Shown here: piece after piece, positions 24,538 through 33,257 of the stretch
Layout of the letters: each line of letters starts with the position of its first letter
How positions within the stretch are numbered: position 1 is the first letter of the stretch
The notes under the pieces: generated by a model
The model's database searches: none
The model's input: only the letters and a program-made list of their open reading frames with translations
What the model was told of the DNA's origin: nothing
Assembly: GCA_944388705.1 (NCBI GenBank)
Contig: CALXJU010000017.1
Coordinates: 1-33,698, forward strand
Direction of reading: 5' to 3'
Length of the DNA: 33,698 nucleotides
From: an uncultured Clostridia bacterium
GTDB lineage: Bacteria > Bacillota > Clostridia > TANB77 > CAG-508
Program-made: the position numbers and the translations under genes

Positions 24538-26049
24538 CTATTTTGTAATTACTAAAAAGTCTCCTATTTGATGACTATTTCCCACATTTTCATATTGTTT
24601 CTTTTCTATATCAAGTATTAATACTTCATCTTCTCCTATATTTTTAATTTTTTCTTTAAGTTCATTTTCATCTCTTATTTCTTTATATTCTTTATTTTCA
24701 TCATGATTAAATTGTATATATAATTCTAAACATCCATCATTTTTTATATTATCATATAAAACTGTTTTTTGTTCTAATGTTTCTACATAATCTAATGATT
24801 GGAAAAATCCTCTTGAAAAAGTACCTGATTGGTCTACAACTTCTGTATAATATCCATAGAAGTATATTGTATATGCTATAAATATTGCTGTATATAATAC
24901 TCCTACACATATTGCATAAACTTTTTTATATTTTATCTTCTGATATCCTTCGTAAATTCCTATTCCAGCTAATATTAATATAACATACCAAATTGAATTT
25001 AATCTATTTATATTAGCTTCATTTACTATAAAACTTGTTAATATACTTGTACTCAACCATGTAATAAGCATAACGGCTGAAGTATTTTTCTTATCCTGTT
25101 TTAAATCTTTTATTGTTTTTATTATTCCCACTACTGCAAATATGATTGTTACTCTATATGTTGCACCAAATAATTTTGGAGAATTCCATTCTGCACCATC
25201 AGTTTGAGCAATTATTACTTTTAATGTAGAATTTATATTTTTCCATAATTGTTGTAATGGCTCTGGGCTGAAAAATACCATATCTTGTTTTCTTGATAAG
25301 CTTTCATAATATGGAATTGTAATAGGTCCTATTTGTATATTTCCTTCTATTTTTAACACATTTTTTGCAAACATTGTTACTAATGGACTTGCTAATATTA
25401 AGAAAATAGCTATACATATTATTATATTTTTTATTGTTACTTCTTTATTTTTTATTAAATATATTGCCATTACTAATAAAAATATTGGTACAAAATATAT
25501 TGCAATTCCATAACAGTATAAGCTTATTGCAAAAAATACCATTGACATATATAAAATTGATTTTTTATATTTTGTTATTCCTGTATAAAATATGTCTATT
25601 GCAAATAATAAGAAGTGTGGAAACATATTACAATCTAATGCCCAAACTGATTGTAATATTTGCCATGGGCAAAAAGCTACTAATGTTAATCCAATTAATG
25701 CTATATCTTGATTTTTAGTTAGTTTTTTAACTAAATCATAAAATACAAATAATGAAATTATACTAACAAGCAGAATTGGAAGTCTTATTGCAAATAAAGT
25801 ATATCCAAATATTTTTATACTTAATGCCATTAAATATAATAATACTACACTTTGTCCTCCCCAGCCATGCAAATAAACAGGAAAGCTTATTCCTCCAATA
25901 TCTTTTCCTGTTTCAGCAATTGCTTTTGCATTTACAACTGTCATTATTTCATCACTATTCATTTCTTGTAATAGTGTTGGAAAATGATATATTCTTAATG
26001 CTATTCCTATAATGATTATTATTCAAAATATTATTGTTCTTTTTTTCAT
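24538..26049 (-). pseudogene. GT39-like membrane glycosyltransferase with early TGA
   Basis: The gene begins at the ATG at 26049, with GAGGGG nine bases upstream, and reads MKKRTIIF; codon 9 is TGA (26023-26025). The frame then continues, IIIIGIALRIYHFPTLLQEM, into a 474-residue multi-membrane protein: NSDEI acidic loop, RLPILLVSIISLFVFYDLVK and about ten more helices, then a soluble C-terminus. This is a GT-C/PMT-like enzyme that would use polyprenyl-phosphate sugars. An internal ATG at 25962 has no ribosome-binding site and would lose the first membrane helix. TGA is a normal stop elsewhere here, so a nonsense mutation or a base error (TGG, Trp) is likely. Confidence 0.7.
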
Positions 26050-26079
26050 CTGTTATTTCCCCTCTATTTTTTTACGACA

Positions 26080-26088
26080 ATTATAACA
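26080..26088 (-). promoter_or_regulatory. Extended -10 promoter of the GT39-like gene
   Basis: The minus strand reads TGTTATAAT about 30 bases upstream of the ATG at 26049, between that gene and the histidine kinase gene. Confidence 0.45.
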
Positions 26089-26105
26089 TTAAATATTAAA
26101 TTATT

Positions 26106-27191
26106 CTATAGTTCAACATAAAATTCTATATATTCATCATCATTTTGGACATAGATTTTTCCATTGTGTAATTCTATAATTTCTTTTGTAATTGCAAGTC
26201 CTAAGCCTGTACCACCTGTACTACTTGTTCTTGATTCATCTCCTCTATAAAATTTATCAAATAATTTTTCTAGTTTATAATCTGGTATTTTATCTCCTTT
26301 ATTTCTAAATACCATATTTATTTTATTTTCTGATTGTTCTACTATTATTTGAATTTCAGTATTTTCATAACTATAATTTATTGCATTTTTTAATAAGTTT
26401 CCAAAGGCTCTTGCTAGTTTATCTCCATCACCTGTATAATATATATGTTCAGGCATATCTGTTTTACATTCTAACTTTCTTTCTTGTAACATTGGATAAC
26501 ATTCATCTATTAATTGTTCTATCAGTATTGATAAATCTATCTGTTTTTTATTTATTATCATATTATGTAGATTATATCTTGTTATTTCAAAAAATTGATT
26601 TGTAAGTTCTTCTACTCTTAATGCTTTATTAAGTGCAATATCTACAAATTTATCTTGCATTTTATGGTCAATTCCTTTTTCCTCTTTTAAAAATGTTAAA
26701 TATCCTATTACAGAAGTTAGAGGCGTTTTTAAATCATGTGCCATATACATTATTAAATCATTTTTCTTTGTTTCCGCTTCTTCTGCTTCCTTTCTTGATT
26801 TTACTAATTCTGTTCTTATTTCATTTAATTTTATTTCTATTGGTGCCAAACTTATAGGTAATTTTATTGACTCTTCTGGATTTTTGGTTATCTGGTCCAT
26901 TGCTGATATTATAATTACTAAATTATTTGTTGTATTTCTTATAACTATATATGTTATTACAAAAAAGATTGTTGCAAATGCAATAACTGTAATAATTAGT
27001 TTGTTTTGTACAAAGAAAGCATAAATTGCTCCATCAAAATTATATAATGAATTTGCAATAGAGTCATTATATATTCCATCTACTAAAATAATTAGTACAA
27101 TCATTACTATTGCAGAATATCCAATTATTTTGCCTACTGCTTTTAAAGCAATATTACTTTTTATTTTTTCAAATTCTTTTAAGTTATTCAA
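26106..27191 (-). CDS. Sensor histidine kinase, VanS-like
   Basis: About 361 residues. Two membrane helices flank a very short outside loop, followed by a HAMP-like linker and the kinase core. Numbered from the TTG at 27203, the H-box is MYMAHDLKTPLTSVIGYL (His156); the N-box NLLKNAINYS, the F-box and GGTGLGLAITK are intact. The H-box and small sensor fit the VanS group, whose members sense cell-wall stress. It starts with TTG, either at 27191 or 27203, and overlaps the regulator's 3' end, so the two genes are coupled. No van resistance enzymes (VanH/A/X) are nearby, so this is not a resistance cassette. Confidence 0.85.
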   Translation of the reverse strand: MNNLKEFEKIKSNIALKAVGKIIGYSAIVMIVLIILVDGIYNDSIANSLYNFDGAIYAFFVQNKLIITVIAFATIFFVITYIVIRNTTNNLVIIISAMDQITKNPEESIKLPISLAPIEIKLNEIRTELVKSRKEAEEAETKKNDLIMYMAHDLKTPLTSVIGYLTFLKEEKGIDHKMQDKFVDIALNKALRVEELTNQFFEITRYNLHNMIINKKQIDLSILIEQLIDECYPMLQERKLECKTDMPEHIYYTGDGDKLARAFGNLLKNAINYSYENTEIQIIVEQSENKINMVFRNKGDKIPDYKLEKLFDKFYRGDESRTSSTGGTGLGLAITKEIIELHNGKIYVQNDDEYIEFYVEL

Positions 27192-27865
27192 TTTTATATC
27201 CAACTCCCCAAACTGTTTTTATATATTTAGGATTTTTAGTATCTTCTCCTAATTTTTCTCTTATTCTTCTTATATGTACCATTACTGTATTATTATTTTC
27301 TAGATATTTTTCTTTCCATACCTTTTCAAACAGTTCTTCAGAACTTACTACATTTCCTCTTTTGTTAGCTAAATATAACAATATATCAAATTCTATTGGT
27401 GTTAAATCAACTTCTTTTCCATATAATAAACATTTATGCTTATCTCTACTTATTTCTAAACCATCTATAAATATTTTATCTTCTTCGTTTTCACCATTAT
27501 ATTTTTTGTATCTCCTTAGTGCTGATTTTACTCTTGCCATCAACTCTAATGGATTAAATGGTTTTGTTATATAATCATCTGCTCCGAATAGTTAATCCTG
27601 TTATTTTATCTGTATCTGCAATTTTAGCAGTTAACATTATTACTGGAAAATTTAAGCTTTTTTCTCTTATCATTTTACATATTTCAAATCCATCTTTTCC
27701 TTTTATCATAACATCTAATATTGCTAAATCTAATTTTGTCTCATTTATACATTTTATTGCTTCTTCTGATTCATAAAATTTGTATACTGTGTAATTTTCG
27801 TTTTTTAAATATAATTCAACTAAATCAGCTATTTCTTTTTCGTCATCTAATACTAATATGTTCAT
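27184..27865 (-). pseudogene. OmpR-family response regulator, VanR-like, frameshifted
   Basis: The receiver domain starts MNILVLDDEKEIADLVELYL (phospho-Asp in LAILDVMIKGKDG, then VIMLTAK). The frame stops at 27575 after TGLTIRSR. Removing one base, the C at 27586, restores the conserved GADDYITKPFNPLELMARV and an intact winged-helix DNA-binding domain (EVDLTPIEFDILLYLANKRG to IKTVWGVGYKIE). The complete protein would be about 226 residues. The extra C makes an in-frame CGG in front of GGA, exactly as in the DUF4160 gene at 12288. Kinase and both regulator domains are otherwise conserved, which argues for a recent event or a sequence error. Confidence 0.85.
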
Positions 27866-27883
27866 TTTTCTTACCTCTTCTAA

Positions 27884-27912
27884 ATAGTAACATATATACT
27901 TTCAAATTACAA
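27884..27912 (-). promoter_or_regulatory. Promoter of the two-component operon
   Basis: On the minus strand TTGTAA (27907-27912) and TACTAT (27884-27889) are 17 bases apart, about 20 bases upstream of the regulator's start. Confidence 0.5.
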
Positions 27913-27928
27913 ATTATTTTTCAAAATG

Positions 27929-27944
27929 TAAGAAAAAGTTAAGA
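27929..27944 (+). promoter_or_regulatory. Possible response-regulator binding repeat
   Basis: TAAGA occurs twice with an 11-base period (27929-27933 and 27940-27944), the spacing OmpR-family regulators prefer. It lies between the divergent regulator and C39 peptidase genes; TATAAT at 27987-27992 is the likely -10 for the latter. Confidence 0.4.
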
Positions 27945-28017
27945 TTTATTTAATAGTTTCTTAAAACACTTTTATTTTATGAGTTGTATAATTTAGATAG
28001 TTTAAGGGGGTTTTCAT

Positions 28018-28743
28018 ATGAAAAAAATTAAGAAGAGAAAATTAAGTTTTAAAAAAATATTTTTAGCAATTTTGTTATTAGTGATATTTATTTATTTTGC
28101 TAATTCTGATAATGAAATTGTTACATCAATTTCTAGCAAAAAAGTTATAAAACATGATAGTATTTCAAGTTATTCTGGAGTTGGACAAGAAAAAGTTGCA
28201 AATCAAGATGGTTATTTTACTACTTTTACAACTGAAAATGGAAAAACTTATAAAGAATATAAACAAAATGGTGATTCTTCTTGGAGTGAAAATTCTTATT
28301 GGGGCGGCACTATGGCAGAAAATGGTTGTGGAATAACATCTCTTTCAATAATTTTAAGTGGTTATAATAAAAATGTTACTCCAGAAGATTTAAGACAAAA
28401 ATATTATCCGGTTTTAGCTACTGAAAAAATATCATCTGTACTGGCTTCTTATGGAGTGGAAAATACTGATTTTTATTTTGACTCTGTTCATTTGTCAAAA
28501 GATTATATTATAGAATACTTGCAATCTAATAGACCTGTTTTAGTTTGTGTATGGAATAAACCTTATGATAATCGTTGGACAACAGCTTCTCATTACATGG
28601 TTTTACTTGCTACTGATGGTAATGATATGGTTTATGTTTCAAATCCTAATGGTCTTGAAAATGATAATAAAAGTTCTGGTTGGTATAATATAGATGAAAT
28701 TACTCCATTTCTTGCTAAAGCTTTATTTGTTGAAACTGATTAA
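28018..28743 (+). CDS. C39-like peptidase, membrane-anchored
   Basis: The 241 residues carry a basic start and a membrane anchor (about 13-27), then an outside domain of the peptidase C39_2 type. The catalytic set is visible: NGCGITSLSIIL (Cys104), TASHYMVLLAT (His192) and VSNPNG (Asn209). The Gln that usually forms the oxyanion hole may be Gln83 in YKQNGDSSW. It is probably a cysteine peptidase acting at the cell surface. It is divergent from the VanRS-like system and shares an intergenic region with a TAAGA repeat, so it may be that system's target. AAGGGGG precedes the ATG. Confidence 0.8.
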   Translation: MKKIKKRKLSFKKIFLAILLLVIFIYFANSDNEIVTSISSKKVIKHDSISSYSGVGQEKVANQDGYFTTFTTENGKTYKEYKQNGDSSWSENSYWGGTMAENGCGITSLSIILSGYNKNVTPEDLRQKYYPVLATEKISSVLASYGVENTDFYFDSVHLSKDYIIEYLQSNRPVLVCVWNKPYDNRWTTASHYMVLLATDGNDMVYVSNPNGLENDNKSSGWYNIDEITPFLAKALFVETD

Positions 28744-28773
28744 AGAATGGTGATAATAATAACACCATTCTTT
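28742..28773. terminator. Bidirectional terminator
   Basis: AAAGAATGGTG (28742-28752) pairs perfectly with CACCATTCTTT (28763-28773). It lies between convergent genes. Confidence 0.85.
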
Positions 28774-28779
28774 ATTAAT

Positions 28780-29322
28780 TTATTTTCTATATACATATTT
28801 AGAAATCAATTTTCCAAAATATTTTTTCATCATTTCCATATATTCTTCTTTGCTGACCATAATATTATTTGAGCTATAGCATAATGTTTCATATATTACT
28901 CCAGCTTCTTTTACTTTATAATTTAAATCTTTAAATCCACTTTTTTGATAAAACTTTTTTCTTTTTAATCTTTGTTCATTATTATTACTATTTGAATCTA
29001 TTTCTTCAATATTTAATACAATTCTATGATTATCGTATTTTTGTTTTATTGAATCTAATACTTTAGTACCATATCCCTGTCCTCTCAAACTTTCATTTAT
29101 TGCAAAATAAAATATAAAAACTATGTCTTTGTGATATATATTATATATCATTCCAACAAATTTTTCTTTATCATAAATACTATAAAAATCAGCATTTTCT
29201 TTTTTAGCTAATCTTTTTAATAGCCAAAATGGCATTCTTTCATTTGCTGGAAATGCACTTTTATATAATCTTTTTATGTCTTTATTATTTTCTTTTATAT
29301 CTACAAAATTTAAATCTGTCAT
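28780..29322 (-). CDS. GNAT family N-acetyltransferase
   Basis: The 180-residue protein has the acetyl-CoA-binding motif A, NESLRGQGYGTKVLDSIKQK, preceded by the strand VFIFYFAIN, and a motif-B region RKKFYQKSGFKDLNYKVKEA. The N-terminal FPANERMPFWLLKRLAKKE is shared with a group of uncharacterised clostridial acetyltransferases. The substrate is unknown. It follows a ferredoxin gene on the same strand. Confidence 0.85.
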   Translation of the reverse strand: MTDLNFVDIKENNKDIKRLYKSAFPANERMPFWLLKRLAKKENADFYSIYDKEKFVGMIYNIYHKDIVFIFYFAINESLRGQGYGTKVLDSIKQKYDNHRIVLNIEEIDSNSNNNEQRLKRKKFYQKSGFKDLNYKVKEAGVIYETLCYSSNNIMVSKEEYMEMMKKYFGKLISKYVYRK

Positions 29323-29344
29323 TTATATGCTCTCTTTCTAAAAA

Positions 29345-29548
29345 TTATATGTATATCTCATCCTCTAAAACTAATGCTTTTTTAGGACAAAAGTTTGAAC
29401 ATTTTCCACATTTTATGCATTTGCTTTCATCTATTATTGGCGCTTCAAAATCTTTTTGACTCAATGCATTTACTGGGCAGATTGCTACTGCTGGACATTT
29501 ATGATTTTGAGGGCATTTATCTACTATTATTTTTAATTTTTTATTCAT
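29345..29548 (-). CDS. Small ferredoxin, one canonical 4Fe-4S motif
   Basis: The 67-residue protein has a complete C-x2-C-x2-C-x3-C-P motif (Cys44, 47, 50, 54). The first half has only Cys12, Cys18 and Cys24-Pro, with wider spacing (CPQNHKCPAVAICP), so the second cluster, if present, lacks the usual fourth ligand. It probably carries electrons for a partner that is not evident among its neighbours. A GAGG-type site precedes the ATG. Confidence 0.8.
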   Translation of the reverse strand: MNKKLKIIVDKCPQNHKCPAVAICPVNALSQKDFEAPIIDESKCIKCGKCSNFCPKKALVLEDEIYI

Positions 29549-29563
29549 TTTTACCTCCTCTTT

Positions 29564-30118
29564 CTATATTTCTCTTATAACTTTACAAGGATTTCCATAT
29601 GCAACTACATTTGAAGGAATATCTTTAGTAACTACACTTCCAGCTCCTATTGTTACATTGTCTCCAATTGTTACACCTGGTAAAACTATTACATTTCCTC
29701 CAATCCATACATTATTTCCTATTTTTATTGTTTTTGCATATTCATATCCTTTATTTCTTAATTTATAATCTACCGGATGTCCTGATGTATAAAATCCGCA
29801 ATTTGGTGATATAAAACAATTATCTCCAAATTCAACTTTTGCTGCATCTAAAATAGTACAATTATGGTTCATGTAAAAGTTTTCTCCTACACTAATATTA
29901 TAACCATAATCGCACCAAAAATTAGGTTCTATATAAATTTTCTCTCCTGTTCTTCCAAATAATTTTTTTAATAATTTTTCTCTGTTTTTTAAGTCTGATG
30001 GTTTTAAATTATTGAATTCATAGCATATTTCTTTTGCTTCCTGTCTTTCTTTAAATAACTCCTCATTATAATTTGCATCATATAATTCTCCTGCTAACAT
30101 TTTTTCTTTTTCTGTCAT
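29564..30118 (-). CDS. Sugar O-acetyltransferase, hexapeptide type
   Basis: The 184 residues match the maltose/galactoside acetyltransferase (Maa/LacA/NodL) family: an N-terminal helical cap (MLAGELYDANYNEELFKER), then left-handed beta-helix repeats (VGENFYMNHNCTI, VEFGDNCFISPN, IKIGNNVWIGGN, VTIGDNVTIGAG) and catalytic His114 in YTSGHP. It transfers acetyl from acetyl-CoA to a sugar. The gene overlaps the upstream GT-C gene by four bases, suggesting the two modify the same envelope glycan. Confidence 0.9.
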   Translation of the reverse strand: MTEKEKMLAGELYDANYNEELFKERQEAKEICYEFNNLKPSDLKNREKLLKKLFGRTGEKIYIEPNFWCDYGYNISVGENFYMNHNCTILDAAKVEFGDNCFISPNCGFYTSGHPVDYKLRNKGYEYAKTIKIGNNVWIGGNVIVLPGVTIGDNVTIGAGSVVTKDIPSNVVAYGNPCKVIREI

Positions 30119-31770
30119 AATTGACTCCTTTCTAATTTATAGATTATAGTTTGTAATTCATCTGAATCTTTTAGTATTTCACAATCTTCTAGTTCAGTAT
30201 AATCCATAATTTTATTTATTATTTCATCATAATTTAACCACTTCTTGATACTTACAATTACTTCATCTTGTATTTCTGTATCATCTTTTAAAATTTCTAG
30301 AGAGTCTTGATTTGCATTTATTATAAGTGTTTTTTCATATATCAAGAATTCTGGTAATGAACTTATATATGTAAAATTATTATCCCATATTGATATTAGT
30401 TTTGAATCCTTATTTTCTTTTGCTATTTCTAAGATTTCATCATATCCTTTTATTAAAAATCTTGGCTGGCTTGTTATAAGTCCATAAATACTTAGAGTAC
30501 TTACAATAATAGTTATGGCTACAGTTGTAATATTTTTGTTCTTTATGATTTTACTTAACATGCCTTCTATTATTAGTATTACAATTAAACTAAATAATGG
30601 GATTATAAATGCTATATAACGAATTATTGTAGTATTTGACATTTGTGGTGCAATTAAACATATTATTAAATATGATGCTAGGGTTGGAATTGCTATAAAG
30701 TTTATATATTTATTTTTTGTGAATATATATCCTATTATTAATCCTATAATAATGATTATGCCTATTATTTCTGACATTGAGAATGAATAACACATTTCTT
30801 TAAAATACATTATCATTCTTTCTATAAAATTAATTTCTAATTCTGCGCCCATTCCTCTATATGAGAAAAATATATGATATATTGAAGCAGGAAATACAAG
30901 TATTCCTATAATTGCACTTATTACATGATATTTTATATACTTCTTTAAATTATCATATTTTTTATTTTTTATCAACATTATACTAAATATGATGAATTCA
31001 AAAAATGCAAATATACAAAAATAATATTGTGTTAAAAATCCGCCTATTGTAGTTAATATCAGAGCATTTCTATTCTTTTTATCTATCTCAAAATCATTTT
31101 TTATTATTTTTATATGTATGTACAATGATAACAAAACAAAAAATGTTAACATTTGATACATTCGTAAAAACATCATTACTGAAATTGATCCTATACTTAG
31201 TCCGTACAAAATTATTATTGGCATAGTTAAATGTTTTTTATCCAATATTATCAGAACTTTTCTTATTACAATAAATGATAATATTAAAAATATTAGATTT
31301 ATTGTAAATATTATATATTTTGAAAATACTCCAAAAAATATTGTTGATACCAAATGTACTGTAAAATAAAATAATGGTGGATGTACATCTCTACTTTGAT
31401 TATAATATACACTAGCATAATTGAATATATCTTCTTTTCCTATTGCTAAATATTCTTTTGCATCTTCTCTAGTTTTCCAAACTGGTACTTCTTGTTCTAC
31501 CTTTGTTTCATATTTTTCCATGAATTTTTCTGGATTTTTTAGATAATATATGGTCTGCTCAATTGTATTTTCTTTTAATATTTCATCAAATATAATCTGA
31601 TTTACTTCATCTTTTGGTCCATACCTTTGAAATACATTGTCATATTTATAATTACTACTTCCATATGAAAATATTTCGTCCTCATGAAATCCTTCTTTTT
31701 GTTCTATCCAAAATAACATTACTAATGATATTATTACTACTGTTATTACAAATAATATTTTTTCTTTCAT
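30115..31770 (-). CDS. GT-C family membrane glycosyltransferase
   Basis: The 551 residues form about eleven to twelve membrane helices. The first outside loop has the acidic pair HEDEIFSYG near residue 29, and before the third helix there is RDVHPPLFYF. Acidic motif plus H-P-P-L is the signature of GT39/GT83-like enzymes that take sugars from polyprenyl phosphate. The soluble C-terminal part (from about residue 430) is outside. The acceptor is unknown. It ends with TGA overlapping the acetyltransferase ATG, so the two genes are translationally coupled. Confidence 0.8.
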   Translation of the reverse strand: MKEKILFVITVVIISLVMLFWIEQKEGFHEDEIFSYGSSNYKYDNVFQRYGPKDEVNQIIFDEILKENTIEQTIYYLKNPEKFMEKYETKVEQEVPVWKTREDAKEYLAIGKEDIFNYASVYYNQSRDVHPPLFYFTVHLVSTIFFGVFSKYIIFTINLIFLILSFIVIRKVLIILDKKHLTMPIIILYGLSIGSISVMMFLRMYQMLTFFVLLSLYIHIKIIKNDFEIDKKNRNALILTTIGGFLTQYYFCIFAFFEFIIFSIMLIKNKKYDNLKKYIKYHVISAIIGILVFPASIYHIFFSYRGMGAELEINFIERMIMYFKEMCYSFSMSEIIGIIIIIGLIIGYIFTKNKYINFIAIPTLASYLIICLIAPQMSNTTIIRYIAFIIPLFSLIVILIIEGMLSKIIKNKNITTVAITIIVSTLSIYGLITSQPRFLIKGYDEILEIAKENKDSKLISIWDNNFTYISSLPEFLIYEKTLIINANQDSLEILKDDTEIQDEVIVSIKKWLNYDEIINKIMDYTELEDCEILKDSDELQTIIYKLERSQL

Positions 31771-31783
31771 TTTTATTCCTTTT

Positions 31784-32872
31784 TTATATATCTTCTTTTA
31801 TCTCTAGTATTTCTTCTTTAGTTAGCTTTGTAAATTCTGTTATTTTTTCTATTGGTATTTTCATTTTTAGTAATCCTCTTACTATTTCTTTTTTTTCTTC
31901 TTTTAATTTATTTTTTTCTTCATCTATATTCTTTTCTTTTTCACTTATATTTTTTTCTTTTTCACTTATATTTTTCTCTTTTTTTCTTAATTCATTTTGT
32001 TCTTTCCTTAATTCATTTTGTTTTTCACTTAATTCATTTTGTTTTTCACTTAATTCATTTTGTTTTTCACTTAATTCATTTTGTTTTTCTTTTACTCTCT
32101 TTCCCTCTTGCTCTATTTTCTTTTGCTCTTCTTTTAACCTATTTTCTATTTCAGCTAGTACTCTATTTCTATTATTTTCATCTAATATAAATTTTTGTCT
32201 TAATTCTGATAATCTTCTCATTTTTTCATCTTCACTTATATATTCTAATTTCTCACATGCTTCTTTTAATTTTATATTCTTTTTGGCCCCCATTTTTACC
32301 ATCTCACTTTCTGGATTTATTAAAAATTCTATCCAATTTCCTAATCCTTCTCTTGTCTCTTTTCTATTTTTTATCCATTTGGGTATTTCTATTATATGTA
32401 TCTCTATATTTTTAAATATTATTACTTTTGTATTTCTTTTCTCTAATAATTTCCATTCTGTATGTGCATCTTTAAATGCTTCTAATTCTGGCAATTCAAA
32501 ATCTATTATTAATATTGATATTGTCTTTTTTAGTAAATTATAGTTTTCTCCTGCTTTTATCTGACTTCCATATATTTTTGCCCAATAATATAATATTCTT
32601 TCTGCTATATTATATGGATTTATTAATTGTAATTCTATATTTACTGATATCTTTTCTCCTACATTTGCTCTTAAATCTAGTATTCCTAATTTATCTTCTG
32701 GAATTTCTCTTACTAGTACTTGATTTGCATCTAATGATATATTTTCTACTTTATTTTCTAGTATTTCTGTTAATAATCCTTCTAAGATTCTTTCATTTCC
32801 TTTCGTTCCAAATAATGCCTGGAACACTACATCTGTCTTTGGTATTAATAGTTTTTTCTTTTTTGATTGCAT
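31784..32872 (-). CDS. Rpn/PD-(D/E)XK nuclease-family protein with heptad-repeat tail
   Basis: Residues 1-230 of 362 match the PD-(D/E)XK transposase-like (Rpn) family: start PKTDVVFQALFG, active-site pattern LDLRA (Asp66) and NIELQ (Glu80, Gln82), then the ERILYYWAKIYGSQIKAGE helix. Such proteins cut DNA and promote recA-independent recombination. Residues about 240-340 form a coiled coil of near-identical seven-residue units (EKQNELS, then RKEQNEL, then EKNISEK). The end, LLKMKIPIEKITEFTKLTKE, is the usual C-terminal helix-turn-helix. The start is supported by GGAGG seven bases upstream. It may be selfish or mobile in origin. Confidence 0.85.
   Translation of the reverse strand: MQSKKKKLLIPKTDVVFQALFGTKGNERILEGLLTEILENKVENISLDANQVLVREIPEDKLGILDLRANVGEKISVNIELQLINPYNIAERILYYWAKIYGSQIKAGENYNLLKKTISILIIDFELPELEAFKDAHTEWKLLEKRNTKVIIFKNIEIHIIEIPKWIKNRKETREGLGNWIEFLINPESEMVKMGAKKNIKLKEACEKLEYISEDEKMRRLSELRQKFILDENNRNRVLAEIENRLKEEQKKIEQEGKRVKEKQNELSEKQNELSEKQNELSEKQNELRKEQNELRKKEKNISEKEKNISEKEKNIDEEKNKLKEEKKEIVRGLLKMKIPIEKITEFTKLTKEEILEIKEDI
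31931..32083. repeat. In-frame 21-bp tandem repeats in the Rpn-family gene
   Basis: Three identical 21-base units occupy 32021-32041, 32042-32062 and 32063-32083, with degenerate units on the left back to about 31981. A second family of 21-base units, differing by a few bases, covers about 31931-31980. Each unit encodes one coiled-coil heptad, so copy-number changes would lengthen or shorten the coil without breaking the frame. Confidence 0.85.
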
Positions 32873-33257
32873 TCATTACCTCCATCATAGCATATTTGTA
32901 CTTTCATTTCAATTGGATTTTTAGTTAATTTGTAAATTTTTAAGTTGAGTTTATTCGCGCGCTTAATAAACCTTAATACCTTTTCTTTTTATTTGGAATT
33001 TTTTGTGATTTGATTTTGAATTAAAAATTTGTTAAAAAATATTTTTATAAAAACTTACTGAATTTTGACATTTTACAGAATCAAATTGTCTTTATACTAA
33101 AAATCTTAGTACATATATATATTAACATCTTTTTTTACTTTTGACAAGTACTTTTAGAAATTTTTTCTAATATAAAAAACATCTATTATAAAAGACACCT
33201 TGTGAGATAATTTACTCACTTAGTGTCTTTTTATATGTGATTTTATGGTTGGCTTTT
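32873..33257. other. Gene-free AT-rich stretch
   Basis: No ORF is supported here. GTTTATT and AATAAAC around a GCGCGC core (about 32948-32968) form a short hairpin, the only such GC run in the region. On the minus strand TTGAAA, 17 bases and TATGAT precede the Rpn-family gene, but the -10 touches the ribosome-binding site, so this is a doubtful promoter. Confidence 0.4.
33190..33232. terminator. Terminator-like hairpin
   Basis: AAAAGACAC (33190-33198) pairs with GTGTCTTTT (33223-33231), with an inner GTGAG/CTCAC stem. It lies about 27 bases beyond the stop codon of the partial surface-protein gene. Confidence 0.65.

Noticed and set aside
24538..26049. UGA recoded as tryptophan in this organism
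   Set aside because: TGA ends other genes at sensible places (7864-8067, 30115-31770, 19661-20755), so one internal TGA is better explained by mutation or error.
508..27865. A vancomycin-resistance cluster (VanW, VanR, VanS)
   Set aside because: The VanW-domain gene is 24 kb from the two-component genes and no VanH, VanA-type ligase or VanX gene is present. The names reflect domain similarity only.
31931..32083. Regular 21-bp repeats that could suggest a CRISPR array
   Set aside because: The units are directly adjacent without spacers and encode coiled-coil heptads in a long reading frame.
32948..32968. GCGCGC-centred hairpin as a replication or attachment site
   Set aside because: Too short and isolated; no repeats, integrase or origin features nearby.
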